From: Lamprobacter modestohalophilus
GTDB taxonomy: Bacteria; Pseudomonadota; Gammaproteobacteria; Chromatiales; Chromatiaceae
NCBI RefSeq assembly: GCF_016583905.1
Contig: NZ_NRRY01000022.1
Span: 1-64,000 of the forward strand
Direction: 5' to 3'
Length of the DNA: 64,000 nt
The notes under the pieces were generated by a model. It did no database searches, was not told the origin of the DNA, and saw only the letters and a program-made list of their open reading frames with translations. Position 1 is the stretch's first letter, and the number at the start of each line of letters is the position of its first letter. Positions 9,498-18,091 of the stretch are shown piece after piece. Made by a program: the position numbers and the translations under genes.

Positions 9498-10427
9498 TCA
9501 GCGCGGACTCGCGACCGGGCGCGGTGGCATCGGCGAGAACTGCGGTCCCCAGGTCGGAACCGGTCGGCTCGGCATGAATTTGCGTGGCTCAACCGGAGGC
9601 GTGAAGGTGCCAGGGATCGGCGGCGGCGGCAACTGGGCAATCGGCAACGGACGCTCTTCGGCCGGAGCACTCGCCTGCGCCTCGGTATCAACGGCAGGCT
9701 CAGTGCTTGCCGTTTCAGCTGCAGCCGGTTCGGTGGGCTGCGCTGCCGCTTCGGTTTCAGCCGCCTTTGCAGCCTCTTCAGCATCGCTCACTGCAGGCAC
9801 TTCCGGGGCGGCAGCAGTTGGTTCCTCAGAAGCGGTCTCTGCCTCCGCGGTTTCTGTGGATGCCGGCTCAGCTGCTGGGGCCTCTTCTGAAGCCGCAACG
9901 GTTTCAGATGCCGTCGCCTCAGTCTCCGGCTCGGCATCGCTCGACGTCGTCTCCGCATCCGCCGCTGGCGCTTCTGCCGTCTCAGCTTCAGATGCCGCTG
10001 CTGGCTCAGCGGCTGCTGTCTCGGCTTCAGGTGCCGCCGATGGCTCAGCATCGCTGGCCTCGGCTGTCACCGCCTCTGCTGTTGGCGTTTCTGCCGCCGG
10101 CTCGTCCTCAGGGGCGGCCGCTGTCGCCTCTTCTGCCGCCGGGGCAGGCTCATCAGCCGCTGGGGCAGGGGCAGGCTCAGAAGCAGCGGCTTCCGCTGGC
10201 TGCTCTGGCGGCGGTTCTGGCGTCTTTACAGCAACCCGACCGACCGGCGCGAGGTTCGCGGCGACCGTCGAGGGTGGCAGCTGGGTATCGTCATCACCAC
10301 CCGCCAGAAAGACGTAGCCGCCGCCGATCACCAACAAGACAGCAACGACCTTGACCGACAGCATGCCGATATCTTTCGGGTTCAGGGTCTCGAGCATAGA
10401 ACCGAGACCGGACTTATTATCACTCAC
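9498..10427 (-). CDS. Membrane-anchored Ala/Glu/Pro-rich hypothetical protein
   Basis: I do not recognise a family for this 309-residue protein. It has a short cytoplasmic N-terminus, one transmembrane segment at about residues 23-42 (VKVVAVLLVIGGGYVFLAGG), then some 200 residues of Ala/Glu/Thr/Pro-rich low complexity and a Pro/Arg-rich tail. One membrane anchor with a long disordered domain resembles TonB-like or envelope-spanning linkers, but no TonB C-terminal domain is visible. The start is GTG preceded by a good GAGGAAGA ribosome site. It lies downstream of dnaE on the same strand, with a gap of about 220 bp. Confidence 0.7.
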   Translation of the reverse strand: MSDNKSGLGSMLETLNPKDIGMLSVKVVAVLLVIGGGYVFLAGGDDDTQLPPSTVAANLAPVGRVAVKTPEPPPEQPAEAAASEPAPAPAADEPAPAAEEATAAAPEDEPAAETPTAEAVTAEASDAEPSAAPEAETAAAEPAAASEAETAEAPAADAETTSSDAEPETEATASETVAASEEAPAAEPASTETAEAETASEEPTAAAPEVPAVSDAEEAAKAAETEAAAQPTEPAAAETASTEPAVDTEAQASAPAEERPLPIAQLPPPPIPGTFTPPVEPRKFMPSRPVPTWGPQFSPMPPRPVASPR

Positions 10428-10649
10428 TGAAATCTTCCTCTTCGCGCAAGTTCGAGCCGCACATGGGGCAGGTCAAAACCCTGTGAAGACTGCCTGATTC
10501 TGCGGCGGTGTTCAAGGCGCAAGCACATTGACAGCGATAATATTGGGTGACTGACCAATGATTCTAGGTCCCAAACGGGAATGCTGAGCCAACGCGCCAC
10601 TAATGTGCCACCCATTTCGCTGGGATGAATTGGTCGCCTAAGCAGCGGC

Positions 10650-13600
10650 CTAAGCAGCTGCCTCAGCCCCAGTCGCAGCCCCAGCAGTCGAACCGGCCGC
10701 AGCATGCGACCCGGTCAGCGACGGCTGCAACGCAGGCGCAGCCGTGCGCCGCGTCAGCCGGCGTTGATAAACCACCTCGACCGCGGCATCGTTACCCAAC
10801 AACTGGCGCAGCCGCTTCAATAAGGCATCCGTCGGCTCGATCCTCCATCTCGCACCTAGCTGCATGGTCACCGCGGCCCCGGGACAGCGATACTCGAGCA
10901 ACACCGGCAATCCCGTCTCGAGCCGGCTCGCCTCGAGCTCGGCTGCCAGCGCCTGCAACGCCTCCGTGCCGCATGCGTGTGCGGCCGGGTCGCTGAGATC
11001 GAGCCGCAGCGCCAGATGGTCGGCGAGTTTGACACGTGTCTCGGCGAGGGTGCGCACCTCGGTGGCGGTGAGGGTCCAGCCATTGGTGAAATTGTCCGGC
11101 CGCAGACTACCCGTGACCGCGATGATCGCATCCGGTACCAGCAGATGCCGCACCTGCTCGAACTGCTCGGGAAACAGGGTCACCTCGATGCGGCCGGTGC
11201 GATCATCCAGCGTCACCGTGGCCATCCGCCCCCGCGCCGTCTTGTTGGCGCGAATCGCCATGATCAGGCCAACCAGAGTGCGCTGCTCGCGATCCTGCCC
11301 GCGCGGCCCAAGGTTCGCTCCCAGCCCCTGTGCCGTCTCCAGCAGCCGACCGATGCGCTGCGAGACCATGGCATTCAGCTCGGCTTCATAGCGGTTGATC
11401 GGATGCCCGGTCAGATAGAGCCCAAGCGTCTCCTTCTCGCCCAGCAAGCGCTCGTCCTCATCCCAGTCTGGCCAGGTCTGGGCCGCGATCTGCGGGTCTG
11501 GCACCACCGCCGCAGCCTTGCTGGGCGCGGCATCCAGCGCACCAAACAGGTCGCCCTGCCCGGCTGCTTCCTGCGCGTGATGCTGCTCGGCAAGCTTGAG
11601 CGCCAATGGCAATCGATTGATCAGCGTCGCACGATTCTCGCCGAGCCCATCCAGCGCGCCGGCGCGGATCAGGGCCTCGAGCACGCGCTTGTTCGCCTTC
11701 TGCAGATCGATGCGGCGGCAAAAGGCCCAGAGGTCCTCGAACGCACCGCCTTGCGCACGGGCATCGAGCATCGACGCAATCGCCGACTCGCCGACCCCTT
11801 TGATCGCACCGAGCCCATAGACCACCGTATCGTCGCCATCGATGGTAAACATCAGCTCGGAGCGGTTGATCCGCGGCGGCTCCACCTTGAGCCCCATGCT
11901 GCGACATTCGTCGATCAGCGTGACAACCTTGTCGGTGTTGTCCATATCGGCCGAGAGCACCGCGGCCATGAAGGCGGCTGGATAGTGTGCCTTGAGCCAA
12001 AGTGTCTGATAGGACACCAGCGCATAGGCGGCAGAGTGACTCTTGTTGAATCCGTAACCGGCGAATTTCTCCATCAGATCGAAGATGTAGGTCGCGATCT
12101 TCGGGTCGACCCCACGCTCGGTCGCACCCTGCTCGAAGATGGCGCGCTGCTTCTCCATCTCCTCGGCCTTCTTCTTGCCCATGGCGCGGCGTAGTAGGTC
12201 GGCGCCGCCAAGCGAGTAGCCGGCCAGGACCTGTGCGATCTGCATCACCTGCTCTTGGTAGAGGATGACGCCGTAGGTGGGCTTGAGGATCGGCTCCAGG
12301 TCCGGGTGCGGATAGGCGACATCGGCACGGCCATGCTTGCGATCACAAAAGTCGTCGACCATACCCGACTGCAGCGGGCCGGGACGAAACAGCGCCACCA
12401 GCGCGGTCATGTCCTCGAAGCTGTCGGGCTGCAGCTTGCGGATCAGCTCCTTCATGCCGCGCGACTCGAGCTGGAACACCGCCGTGGTCTGGCAAGACTT
12501 CAGCAGCTTGAAGGCGTCGATATCATGGGCGTCGATCAGGTTGATATCGAGCGGCGCCTCACCCTTGGCCTGGCGCTCGGCATTGATGGTCTTCAGCGCC
12601 CAATCGATGATGGTCAGGGTGCGCAGACCGAGGAAGTCGAACTTGACCAAGCCGGCCTGTTCGACATCGTCCTTGTCGTACTGGGTGACCAGGTTGTGGC
12701 CACCGGGCTCGCAATAGAGCGGCGCGAAGTCGGTGAGCTTGGTCGGCGCGATGACTACCCCGCCGGCGTGCTTGCCGGCATTGCGCGCGATGCCTTCGAG
12801 CTTGCGCGCCATGTCGATGATGCCGGTGACGGCCTCGTCGTCCTTGTAGGCGGCAGCGAGGTCTGGGCTCTCCTCCAGCGCCTTATCGAGCGTCATCTTC
12901 AGCTCAAAGGGCACCATCTTGGCGATCTTGTCGACAAAGCCGTAGGGCTGTCCGAGCACCCGGCCGACATCGCGCACCACGGCCTTCGCCGCCATGGTGC
13001 CGAAGGTGATGATCTGCGAGACCGACTCGCGCCCGTACTTGCCGGCGACATAGTCGATGACCTCATCGCGCCGGTCCATGCAGAAGTCGACGTCGAAGTC
13101 TGGCATCGAGACGCGCTCGGGATTGAGGAAGCGCTCGAACAGCAGCTCGTGCTCAATCGGGTCCAGATCGGTGATCTTTAGCGCATAAGCCACCAACGAG
13201 CCGGCACCGGAGCCACGCCCAGGGCCGACCGGGATGCCGTTATCTTTCGCCCAACGGATAAAATCTGCCACGATCAGGAAGTAGCCCGGAAAGCCCATCT
13301 GGCAGATCACATCGAGCTCCAGCTGCAGGCGCTCGTCGTAGATACGACGCTGCTCAGCAAATGCGGGCGCATCGCGATCGAAGGTCCGGTCGAGCCGCCA
13401 TTCGAGCCCGGCGCGCGATTCAGCCGCCAGGTGCTCATCAATGGTGAGGCCCTCGGGCACCGGTGAATCGGGCAAGAAGGTCTCGCCCAGACGCAGATTC
13501 AGGTTGCAGCGCTTGGCGATCTCGACGCTGTTCTCGAGTGCCTCGGGGATGTCCGCGAACAGCTCGGCCATCTCCTCAGGCGAGCGCAGATATTGTTGCG

Positions 13601-14312
13601 GGCTATGGCGGTGCGGGCGGCGCGGGTCATCGAGGGTATGGCCACCGTTGATGCAGACGCGCACCTCATGGGCGTCGAAATCCTCAGCAGCGAGGAAGGC
13701 GACATCATTGGTCGCCACCACGGGCACGCCCTTGGCGAGCGCTAGCTCCACACTCAGCTCGACGCAGCGCGCCTCGTCCTCGCGACCGGTACGGATCAGC
13801 TCAAGGTAATAGCGATCGCCAAAGGCGGCTTGCCACTCGTCGAGCAGGCGCTCGGCGTCGTCCTGATGACCACTTAGTAGGGCGCGCTGGACATCGCCGC
13901 CGGCGCCCCCGGAGAGCGCAATCAGCCCATCGGCGGCCTCAAGCACCCAAGCGCGCTCGACCTGGGCGGCCATGCCATCCTGCTGGCCCTGGGTATAGGC
14001 ACGCGAGATCAGCCGTGTCAGGGCCGTGTAGCCACAATCCTCATGCACCAGCAGCACTAAGCGATGCGGCTTACACGGATCAGCCGGGTTGCGCACCGCC
14101 AGCTCGCTGCCGACGATCGGCTTGATGCCGGCGGCCAGTGCCGCCTTGTAAAAGCGCACCAGGCAGAAGAGGTTGGACTGGTCAGTGACTGCAACTGCGG
14201 GCATCCCGGCCGCAACCACCGCCTTCGCCAACGGCTTGATCCGTACCAAGCCGTCGACAAGCGAGTACTCGGTATGCAGATGAAGATGGACGAAACCAGG
14301 CTCCGACGACAA
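10650..14312 (-). CDS. dnaE: DNA polymerase III alpha subunit
   Basis: This is the replicative polymerase catalytic subunit (1220 residues; E. coli has 1160). An N-terminal PHP domain opens with HLHLHTEYSLVDG. The palm carries the catalytic aspartates in MPDFDVDFCMDRR (around residue 405). It is followed by the helix-hairpin-helix region and an OB fold (LVGLIMAIRANKTARGRMATVTLDD). The last ~30 residues are an Ala/Gly/Thr-rich tail that I would not expect in the family. The start is TTG at 14312 with GGAG about 8 nt upstream, and is supported by alignment of the N-terminus with known DnaE openings. Confidence 0.97.
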   Translation of the reverse strand: MSSEPGFVHLHLHTEYSLVDGLVRIKPLAKAVVAAGMPAVAVTDQSNLFCLVRFYKAALAAGIKPIVGSELAVRNPADPCKPHRLVLLVHEDCGYTALTRLISRAYTQGQQDGMAAQVERAWVLEAADGLIALSGGAGGDVQRALLSGHQDDAERLLDEWQAAFGDRYYLELIRTGREDEARCVELSVELALAKGVPVVATNDVAFLAAEDFDAHEVRVCINGGHTLDDPRRPHRHSPQQYLRSPEEMAELFADIPEALENSVEIAKRCNLNLRLGETFLPDSPVPEGLTIDEHLAAESRAGLEWRLDRTFDRDAPAFAEQRRIYDERLQLELDVICQMGFPGYFLIVADFIRWAKDNGIPVGPGRGSGAGSLVAYALKITDLDPIEHELLFERFLNPERVSMPDFDVDFCMDRRDEVIDYVAGKYGRESVSQIITFGTMAAKAVVRDVGRVLGQPYGFVDKIAKMVPFELKMTLDKALEESPDLAAAYKDDEAVTGIIDMARKLEGIARNAGKHAGGVVIAPTKLTDFAPLYCEPGGHNLVTQYDKDDVEQAGLVKFDFLGLRTLTIIDWALKTINAERQAKGEAPLDINLIDAHDIDAFKLLKSCQTTAVFQLESRGMKELIRKLQPDSFEDMTALVALFRPGPLQSGMVDDFCDRKHGRADVAYPHPDLEPILKPTYGVILYQEQVMQIAQVLAGYSLGGADLLRRAMGKKKAEEMEKQRAIFEQGATERGVDPKIATYIFDLMEKFAGYGFNKSHSAAYALVSYQTLWLKAHYPAAFMAAVLSADMDNTDKVVTLIDECRSMGLKVEPPRINRSELMFTIDGDDTVVYGLGAIKGVGESAIASMLDARAQGGAFEDLWAFCRRIDLQKANKRVLEALIRAGALDGLGENRATLINRLPLALKLAEQHHAQEAAGQGDLFGALDAAPSKAAAVVPDPQIAAQTWPDWDEDERLLGEKETLGLYLTGHPINRYEAELNAMVSQRIGRLLETAQGLGANLGPRGQDREQRTLVGLIMAIRANKTARGRMATVTLDDRTGRIEVTLFPEQFEQVRHLLVPDAIIAVTGSLRPDNFTNGWTLTATEVRTLAETRVKLADHLALRLDLSDPAAHACGTEALQALAAELEASRLETGLPVLLEYRCPGAAVTMQLGARWRIEPTDALLKRLRQLLGNDAAVEVVYQRRLTRRTAAPALQPSLTGSHAAAGSTAGAATGAEAAA

Positions 14313-14461
14313 GAGGCACTCCGAGCGGTGACAAGACGAGAGGGCGCCCTAGTCTAGCGATTCGCTCCGGCGATGTCGCCGACGCATCGGGCGTGCAGGC
14401 CGATCACAGTCATCAAGCCGATATTCTCCTGCGGCTCGATCAGTTTTGGCCGACCGCAGCC

Positions 14462-14833
14462 TCAGTCGAGCATGCAGGCACCCTCGGCACAACGACGCCG
14501 AAAGCGGCGCTCAGCAAAACGCTGATAGCCCCATTCTAGTGGCCGCGTCAGTCGCAACCTGGTCACCAATCCTGCCAGTAGATGCCAGCGCGGCAACCGC
14601 TGCCAGATCGCGATGAAAGCCTCAACGCCGCTGAGCAAACGGCCATCAGGCTCCTGGACATGCAGCCGGCGCATCGCGCTCGGCAGATCAAGGCCTGCGG
14701 TTGCCAAGGTGTCTGCTGCTTGGGTGATATCGATCGATTGAATCCGACCATCCCGGTCGATCTTGCGATAATGGGCAATCTCACGGCTACAGAGCGGACA
14801 GCCGCCGTCGAAGAACGTTTTCAGCTCGGTCAT
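14462..14833 (-). CDS. DCC-family (DUF393) thiol-disulfide-like protein, copy 1
   Basis: This 123-residue protein opens FFDGGCPLCSREIAHY, the DxxCxxC signature of the DCC/DUF393 family (predicted thioredoxin-like redox fold, substrate unknown). Later features are IDITQAAD, LHVQEPDGRLLSGVEAF, WHLLAGLV and a basic, Cys-containing C-terminus. A second copy at 33735-34106 is identical at 115 of 123 positions by hand alignment, and a third C-terminal fragment lies near 36.3 kb. The gene is divergent from the lipoprotein gene at 15034. That pair is duplicated as a unit. Confidence 0.85.
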   Translation of the reverse strand: MTELKTFFDGGCPLCSREIAHYRKIDRDGRIQSIDITQAADTLATAGLDLPSAMRRLHVQEPDGRLLSGVEAFIAIWQRLPRWHLLAGLVTRLRLTRPLEWGYQRFAERRFRRRCAEGACMLD

Positions 14834-15033
14834 GGTTAATCAGAAGAAGCTTGGCCTTGGGTGTCCATTAAGATTGCGGCCCCTGTGTCGAGATCAACGT
14901 TAACCGCATCCCAGACCAGTCCAGCCCGGCCCTACCCAGCACAACCCAGTACCACCCAGTACCACCCAGACCAGGCCAGTTGAATAGCCTGAGCTCTGCC
15001 GCCTCGTTACCCGTCCATCAGGATTTCCTGCCG

Positions 15034-15903
15034 ATGCGCCGCCTCTTCATCGCCTTTCTCCTTATCTTACTCAGCACCGGCTGCTCAAGCGTGCAGCTGG
15101 CCTACAACAGCGCCGATTTTTTCATCGAGTGCTATGCCGATGAGTATCTGGGCCTCGACGGCACCCAGCGGCGTGACTGGTCGCCCCAGCTGAAGGCGGC
15201 ACTCGAGCGCCATCGCGCCGAGGAGCTGCCCTATCTCGCGGCCTTTTTTGAACAGGCCGCACGGGATGCGCGTGCGGGGTTTACGCGCTCCAATGTCGAC
15301 TGCCTAATGGATCAGTTCGAGACGCTCTATCAGCGCCATTTCCGCCTGGCCGCCGCCTCCGCCGCGCCGCTGCTCGCCAATCTGAGCCCGGCGCAGATCG
15401 ACGCGCTGGCCAAGAACTTCGCCGAGGAGCATGAAGAAGATGAGGCTGAGGCCAATGCCGAGGATGCGGCGCGGCGCGCGCGCAAACGCGCCGAGCGCTA
15501 TGTCGATAACCTGCGCTGGTGGTTCGGCGACCTGAGCTCCGAGCAGCGCGCGCTTGTGCGCGACATCACCCGCCGCGTCCCGGACACCGCACCAGCCTGG
15601 TATGACTATCGGCATGCTCAGCGCGAGGCGCTGATTGCGCTACTCCGGGCGGACGCATCGGCAACTGCCATCGAGCAGTTCTTAATACAGTGGCTGGTCG
15701 ACTTTCAGGGGCTGCCACCCTCATTGGCCAACGCCCAACCGGCGCTGCGCGAGGTCTTCGCCGACTTGCTCCTGCGCCTGCAGCCAACTCTGAGCAACGA
15801 CCAGCGCGAGCGCTTCATCGGTCGGCTCGAGGGGCTGCAGCGGGATTTCATGCGCCTGCAGCGCAATCCAACCGTCGAGCAAATGCGCTGTGCAACCGGC
15901 TAA
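15034..15903 (+). CDS. DUF6279-type lipoprotein, copy 1
   Basis: The protein has 289 residues from the ATG at 15034, which directly precedes a lipoprotein signal: MRRLF, a hydrophobic stretch, then the lipobox LSTGC. A CSSVQLAYNSADFF start after the lipid cysteine and an acidic/basic helical body (EEDEAEANAEDAARRARKRAERY, then NLRWWFGDLSSEQR) match the DUF6279 family of gammaproteobacterial lipoproteins of unknown function. A longer in-frame start at 14980 would bury the signal peptide, so I reject it. The second copy at 34332 begins at the equivalent ATG, which supports this choice. Confidence 0.85.
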   Translation: MRRLFIAFLLILLSTGCSSVQLAYNSADFFIECYADEYLGLDGTQRRDWSPQLKAALERHRAEELPYLAAFFEQAARDARAGFTRSNVDCLMDQFETLYQRHFRLAAASAAPLLANLSPAQIDALAKNFAEEHEEDEAEANAEDAARRARKRAERYVDNLRWWFGDLSSEQRALVRDITRRVPDTAPAWYDYRHAQREALIALLRADASATAIEQFLIQWLVDFQGLPPSLANAQPALREVFADLLLRLQPTLSNDQRERFIGRLEGLQRDFMRLQRNPTVEQMRCATG

Positions 15904-16038
15904 GTCGCAATGAAGAGCCATTCTCTATTGCTCGCGACTTGTACTCGCGACTTGCCTAACCATGCCGTGCCAAATCAAGCCTCGGCTTTTCAGAGGATAA
16001 AGATGTGAACAATCTCACGGCAATAACCCTAATAATCT

Positions 16039-16047
16039 TGCTATAAT
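16039..16047 (+). promoter_or_regulatory. Extended -10 promoter element before the chemosensory operon
   Basis: TGCTATAAT is an extended -10 box (TGn-TATAAT), 90 bases before the first receptor gene. The -35 region is poor. The 233-base gap between the lipoprotein gene and the receptor gene otherwise shows only AT-rich sequence and a short GC-rich leader. Confidence 0.5.
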
Positions 16048-16136
16048 CCACCGGCGGCGGCGCTGCAGCTCGGCAAACAAGCTTGTCAACACAACGCCTC
16101 AGACACCTGCCCCGATCACCCGTCTAGGAAACCGCT

Positions 16137-18062
16137 ATGGCCCTCGTCAAAAAAAATCCCGATAGCTCTTCCGCGTCCGCAAGCACTCAGGACACCCGTG
16201 CCAGCAATGCCGCTGCCACCCGTGAGGCAGAAGCCCAGCGCAAGCGCGCCCGCACCCTGGCCAAGCAGCAGCAAGCCGCCGAACGCATCGCATCGGCGAC
16301 GGCGCAGCTCGCCTCCGGTATCAATGAGGCCGCCTCCGCAGCCGAAGAATTGAAGCGTGCCTCTGACCAGATCGCCTCGGGTGCCGAGGAGGCATCAGGC
16401 GCCTCACAGCAGTCGCTCACTGCATTTAAGCAGGTGACGACCGCGCTGACCCATCAGCTGCAGAATGCCGAGGGCGCGCAAACCAAGGTCGAGTCGCTGA
16501 AGGCGCTGATCATCAATGTTGGTGGCGAGATCGAGACCTTTATCGCCAACGTCGGCACCAGCGCCGATCGCCAAGGCGAGTCGGTGAAGATGGTCTCCGA
16601 GCTCGAGCAGCAGGCCTCGAACATCGGCGATATCGTCAATGCCGTGGTGCGCATTGCCGATCAGACCAATCTACTGGCGCTGAATGCCGCCATCGAGGCC
16701 GCGCGCGCGGGCAATCATGGCAAGGGCTTTGCTGTGGTCGCCGATGAGGTGCGCACCCTAGCCGAGACCTCGGAGAAGAGCGCCAAGCAGATCCAGGATC
16801 TGGTTGCTCAGATTCAAAAGGAGGTCAAGCTGATCTCCGAGGGCATCAACAACTCCGCGACCAAGGTCCGAGCCGAGGTCGAAAACGGCAAGCTGATCAA
16901 CGAGCAGCTCGCCCAAATCCAGAACGACTCCGCCGAGGTCACCGCCGCGATCCAAGAGATCGCCGCCGGTGCGCAGGAGTCTGAGATGGCGACCAAGCAA
17001 GCCCTGCAGGGCACCGAAGAGATCGCCACCGCCGCTGAGGAACAGTCGTCTGCCGCGGAGGAGACCGCAAAGACCGTCGCCGAGCAGACCCAGGCCCTGG
17101 CTCAATGCGAGCAAGCCGCACAGAATCTCTCGGATCTGGCCGAGGAGCTGCGAAGCTCAACCGACATCAGCAAGAGCGCGGAGGAAGTCGCCTCAGCGGC
17201 CGAGGAGCTCTCTTCGGCCGTGCAAGAGATCAACCGCTCCAGCGCGCAGGTCTCCGAGGCCATCGATCAGATTCGTAAGAGCGCACAGTTGCAGTCCTCG
17301 GCCACAGAGGAATCCGCCACCGCGGTTTCGCAGATCGAGAAAGGGATCGAGATCGCCCAGCAACGTGCCACGGGCGCCGACGAGAAGATTCGCAGCATCA
17401 GCGAACTGCTGAAGACCAATCAGACTAGCATCGATAGCCTGATCAACGGCGTCGCCGAATCGGCCGAGGCCTCTCGCGAGAGTCTGCGTCAGATCAAGAA
17501 CCTGGAACTGGTGTCGCGTAATATCGACAAGATCGTCGATGCCATCTCGACGGTCTCGATCCAGACCAACATGCTCGCGGTCAATGGCTCCATCGAGGCG
17601 GCGCGGGCCGGCGAGTTCGGCAAGGGCTTCGTCGTCGTCGCCACCGACATCCGTAACCTGGCCCACGACTCGTCCGAGAACGCCGACCGCATCAAGGATC
17701 TGGTCAAGGCCGTGCAGGATCAGATCAATACCGTCTGGCGTGACCTGGAAGAAAACATCAACGCCGCCAATGCCGAGGCGCAAAAGGCGCGCGCGATCAC
17801 CACCGGTTTGGCGACGGCCGAAACCGATGTTGCCGCGGTGCAGAAGAGCACTATCGACGTGCTCGAAGCCGCCACCGAGATTGCCGCTTCGATCAGCCAG
17901 GTGAAGACCGGCGTCGAGCAGATCTCCTCCGCTGCCGAAGAGGCCGACAAGGCCGCCACTGAGGCTGCCTCCGCTGCGACCGAGCAATCACAGGGCGCCG
18001 AAGAGTTAGCGGCTGCCATCGAAGAGATTGCCTCGCTCGCCGATGAGCTGCAAAGCGCCTGA
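16137..18062 (+). CDS. Soluble chemoreceptor with two MCP signalling tips (DosM-like)
   Basis: This 641-residue methyl-accepting-type protein has no hydrophobic segment and no sensor domain. It is coiled-coil throughout and carries two complete hairpin tips. Tip 1 is at residues about 174-200 ([19 protein letters not shown]) and tip 2 at about 474-500 ([19 protein letters not shown]). Each tip contacts CheA/CheW in known receptors. A double-tip soluble receptor, DosM, is known from the Vibrio cholerae cytoplasmic array, where it stabilises the array. This is the closest analogue by architecture; homology was not tested. The gene is first in the operon, has AGGA upstream, and is followed 29 bases later by the triple-CheW gene. 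Candidate methylation Glu/Gln pairs (EEQSS, EESAT) flank both tips. Confidence 0.92.
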   Translation: MALVKKNPDSSSASASTQDTRASNAAATREAEAQRKRARTLAKQQQAAERIASATAQLASGINEAASAAEELKRASDQIASGAEEASGASQQSLTAFKQVTTALTHQLQNAEGAQTKVESLKALIINVGGEIETFIANVGTSADRQGESVKMVSELEQQASNIGDIVNAVVRIADQTNLLALNAAIEAARAGNHGKGFAVVADEVRTLAETSEKSAKQIQDLVAQIQKEVKLISEGINNSATKVRAEVENGKLINEQLAQIQNDSAEVTAAIQEIAAGAQESEMATKQALQGTEEIATAAEEQSSAAEETAKTVAEQTQALAQCEQAAQNLSDLAEELRSSTDISKSAEEVASAAEELSSAVQEINRSSAQVSEAIDQIRKSAQLQSSATEESATAVSQIEKGIEIAQQRATGADEKIRSISELLKTNQTSIDSLINGVAESAEASRESLRQIKNLELVSRNIDKIVDAISTVSIQTNMLAVNGSIEAARAGEFGKGFVVVATDIRNLAHDSSENADRIKDLVKAVQDQINTVWRDLEENINAANAEAQKARAITTGLATAETDVAAVQKSTIDVLEAATEIAASISQVKTGVEQISSAAEEADKAATEAASAATEQSQGAEELAAAIEEIASLADELQSA

Positions 18063-18091
18063 GTGCACCCACCGTCTAGCCGGAGATCCTC

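Larger units (their letters stand above)
14462..15903. repeat. Direct repeat unit A1: DCC/DUF6279 gene pair
   Basis: The divergent pair here recurs at 33735-35246 in the same orientation and gene order. It includes the shared intergenic stretch (GATCAACGTT..., CCTGAGCTCTGC, CTCGTTACCCGTC). The two units bracket the chemosensory/stressosome block. Divergence at many third positions indicates an old duplication. Confidence 0.85.

Noticed and set aside
10977-13181. Long plus-strand open frames of 405 and 308 codons within dnaE
   Set aside because: They lie antisense to a conserved dnaE and show no motifs. Long antisense frames are expected at this GC content.
15990-16035. Sigma-28 (FliA) promoter before the chemosensory block
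   Set aside because: TAAA and GCAATAA are present but the spacing is 3 bases too long and the -10 is imperfect. The extended -10 at 16039 fits better.
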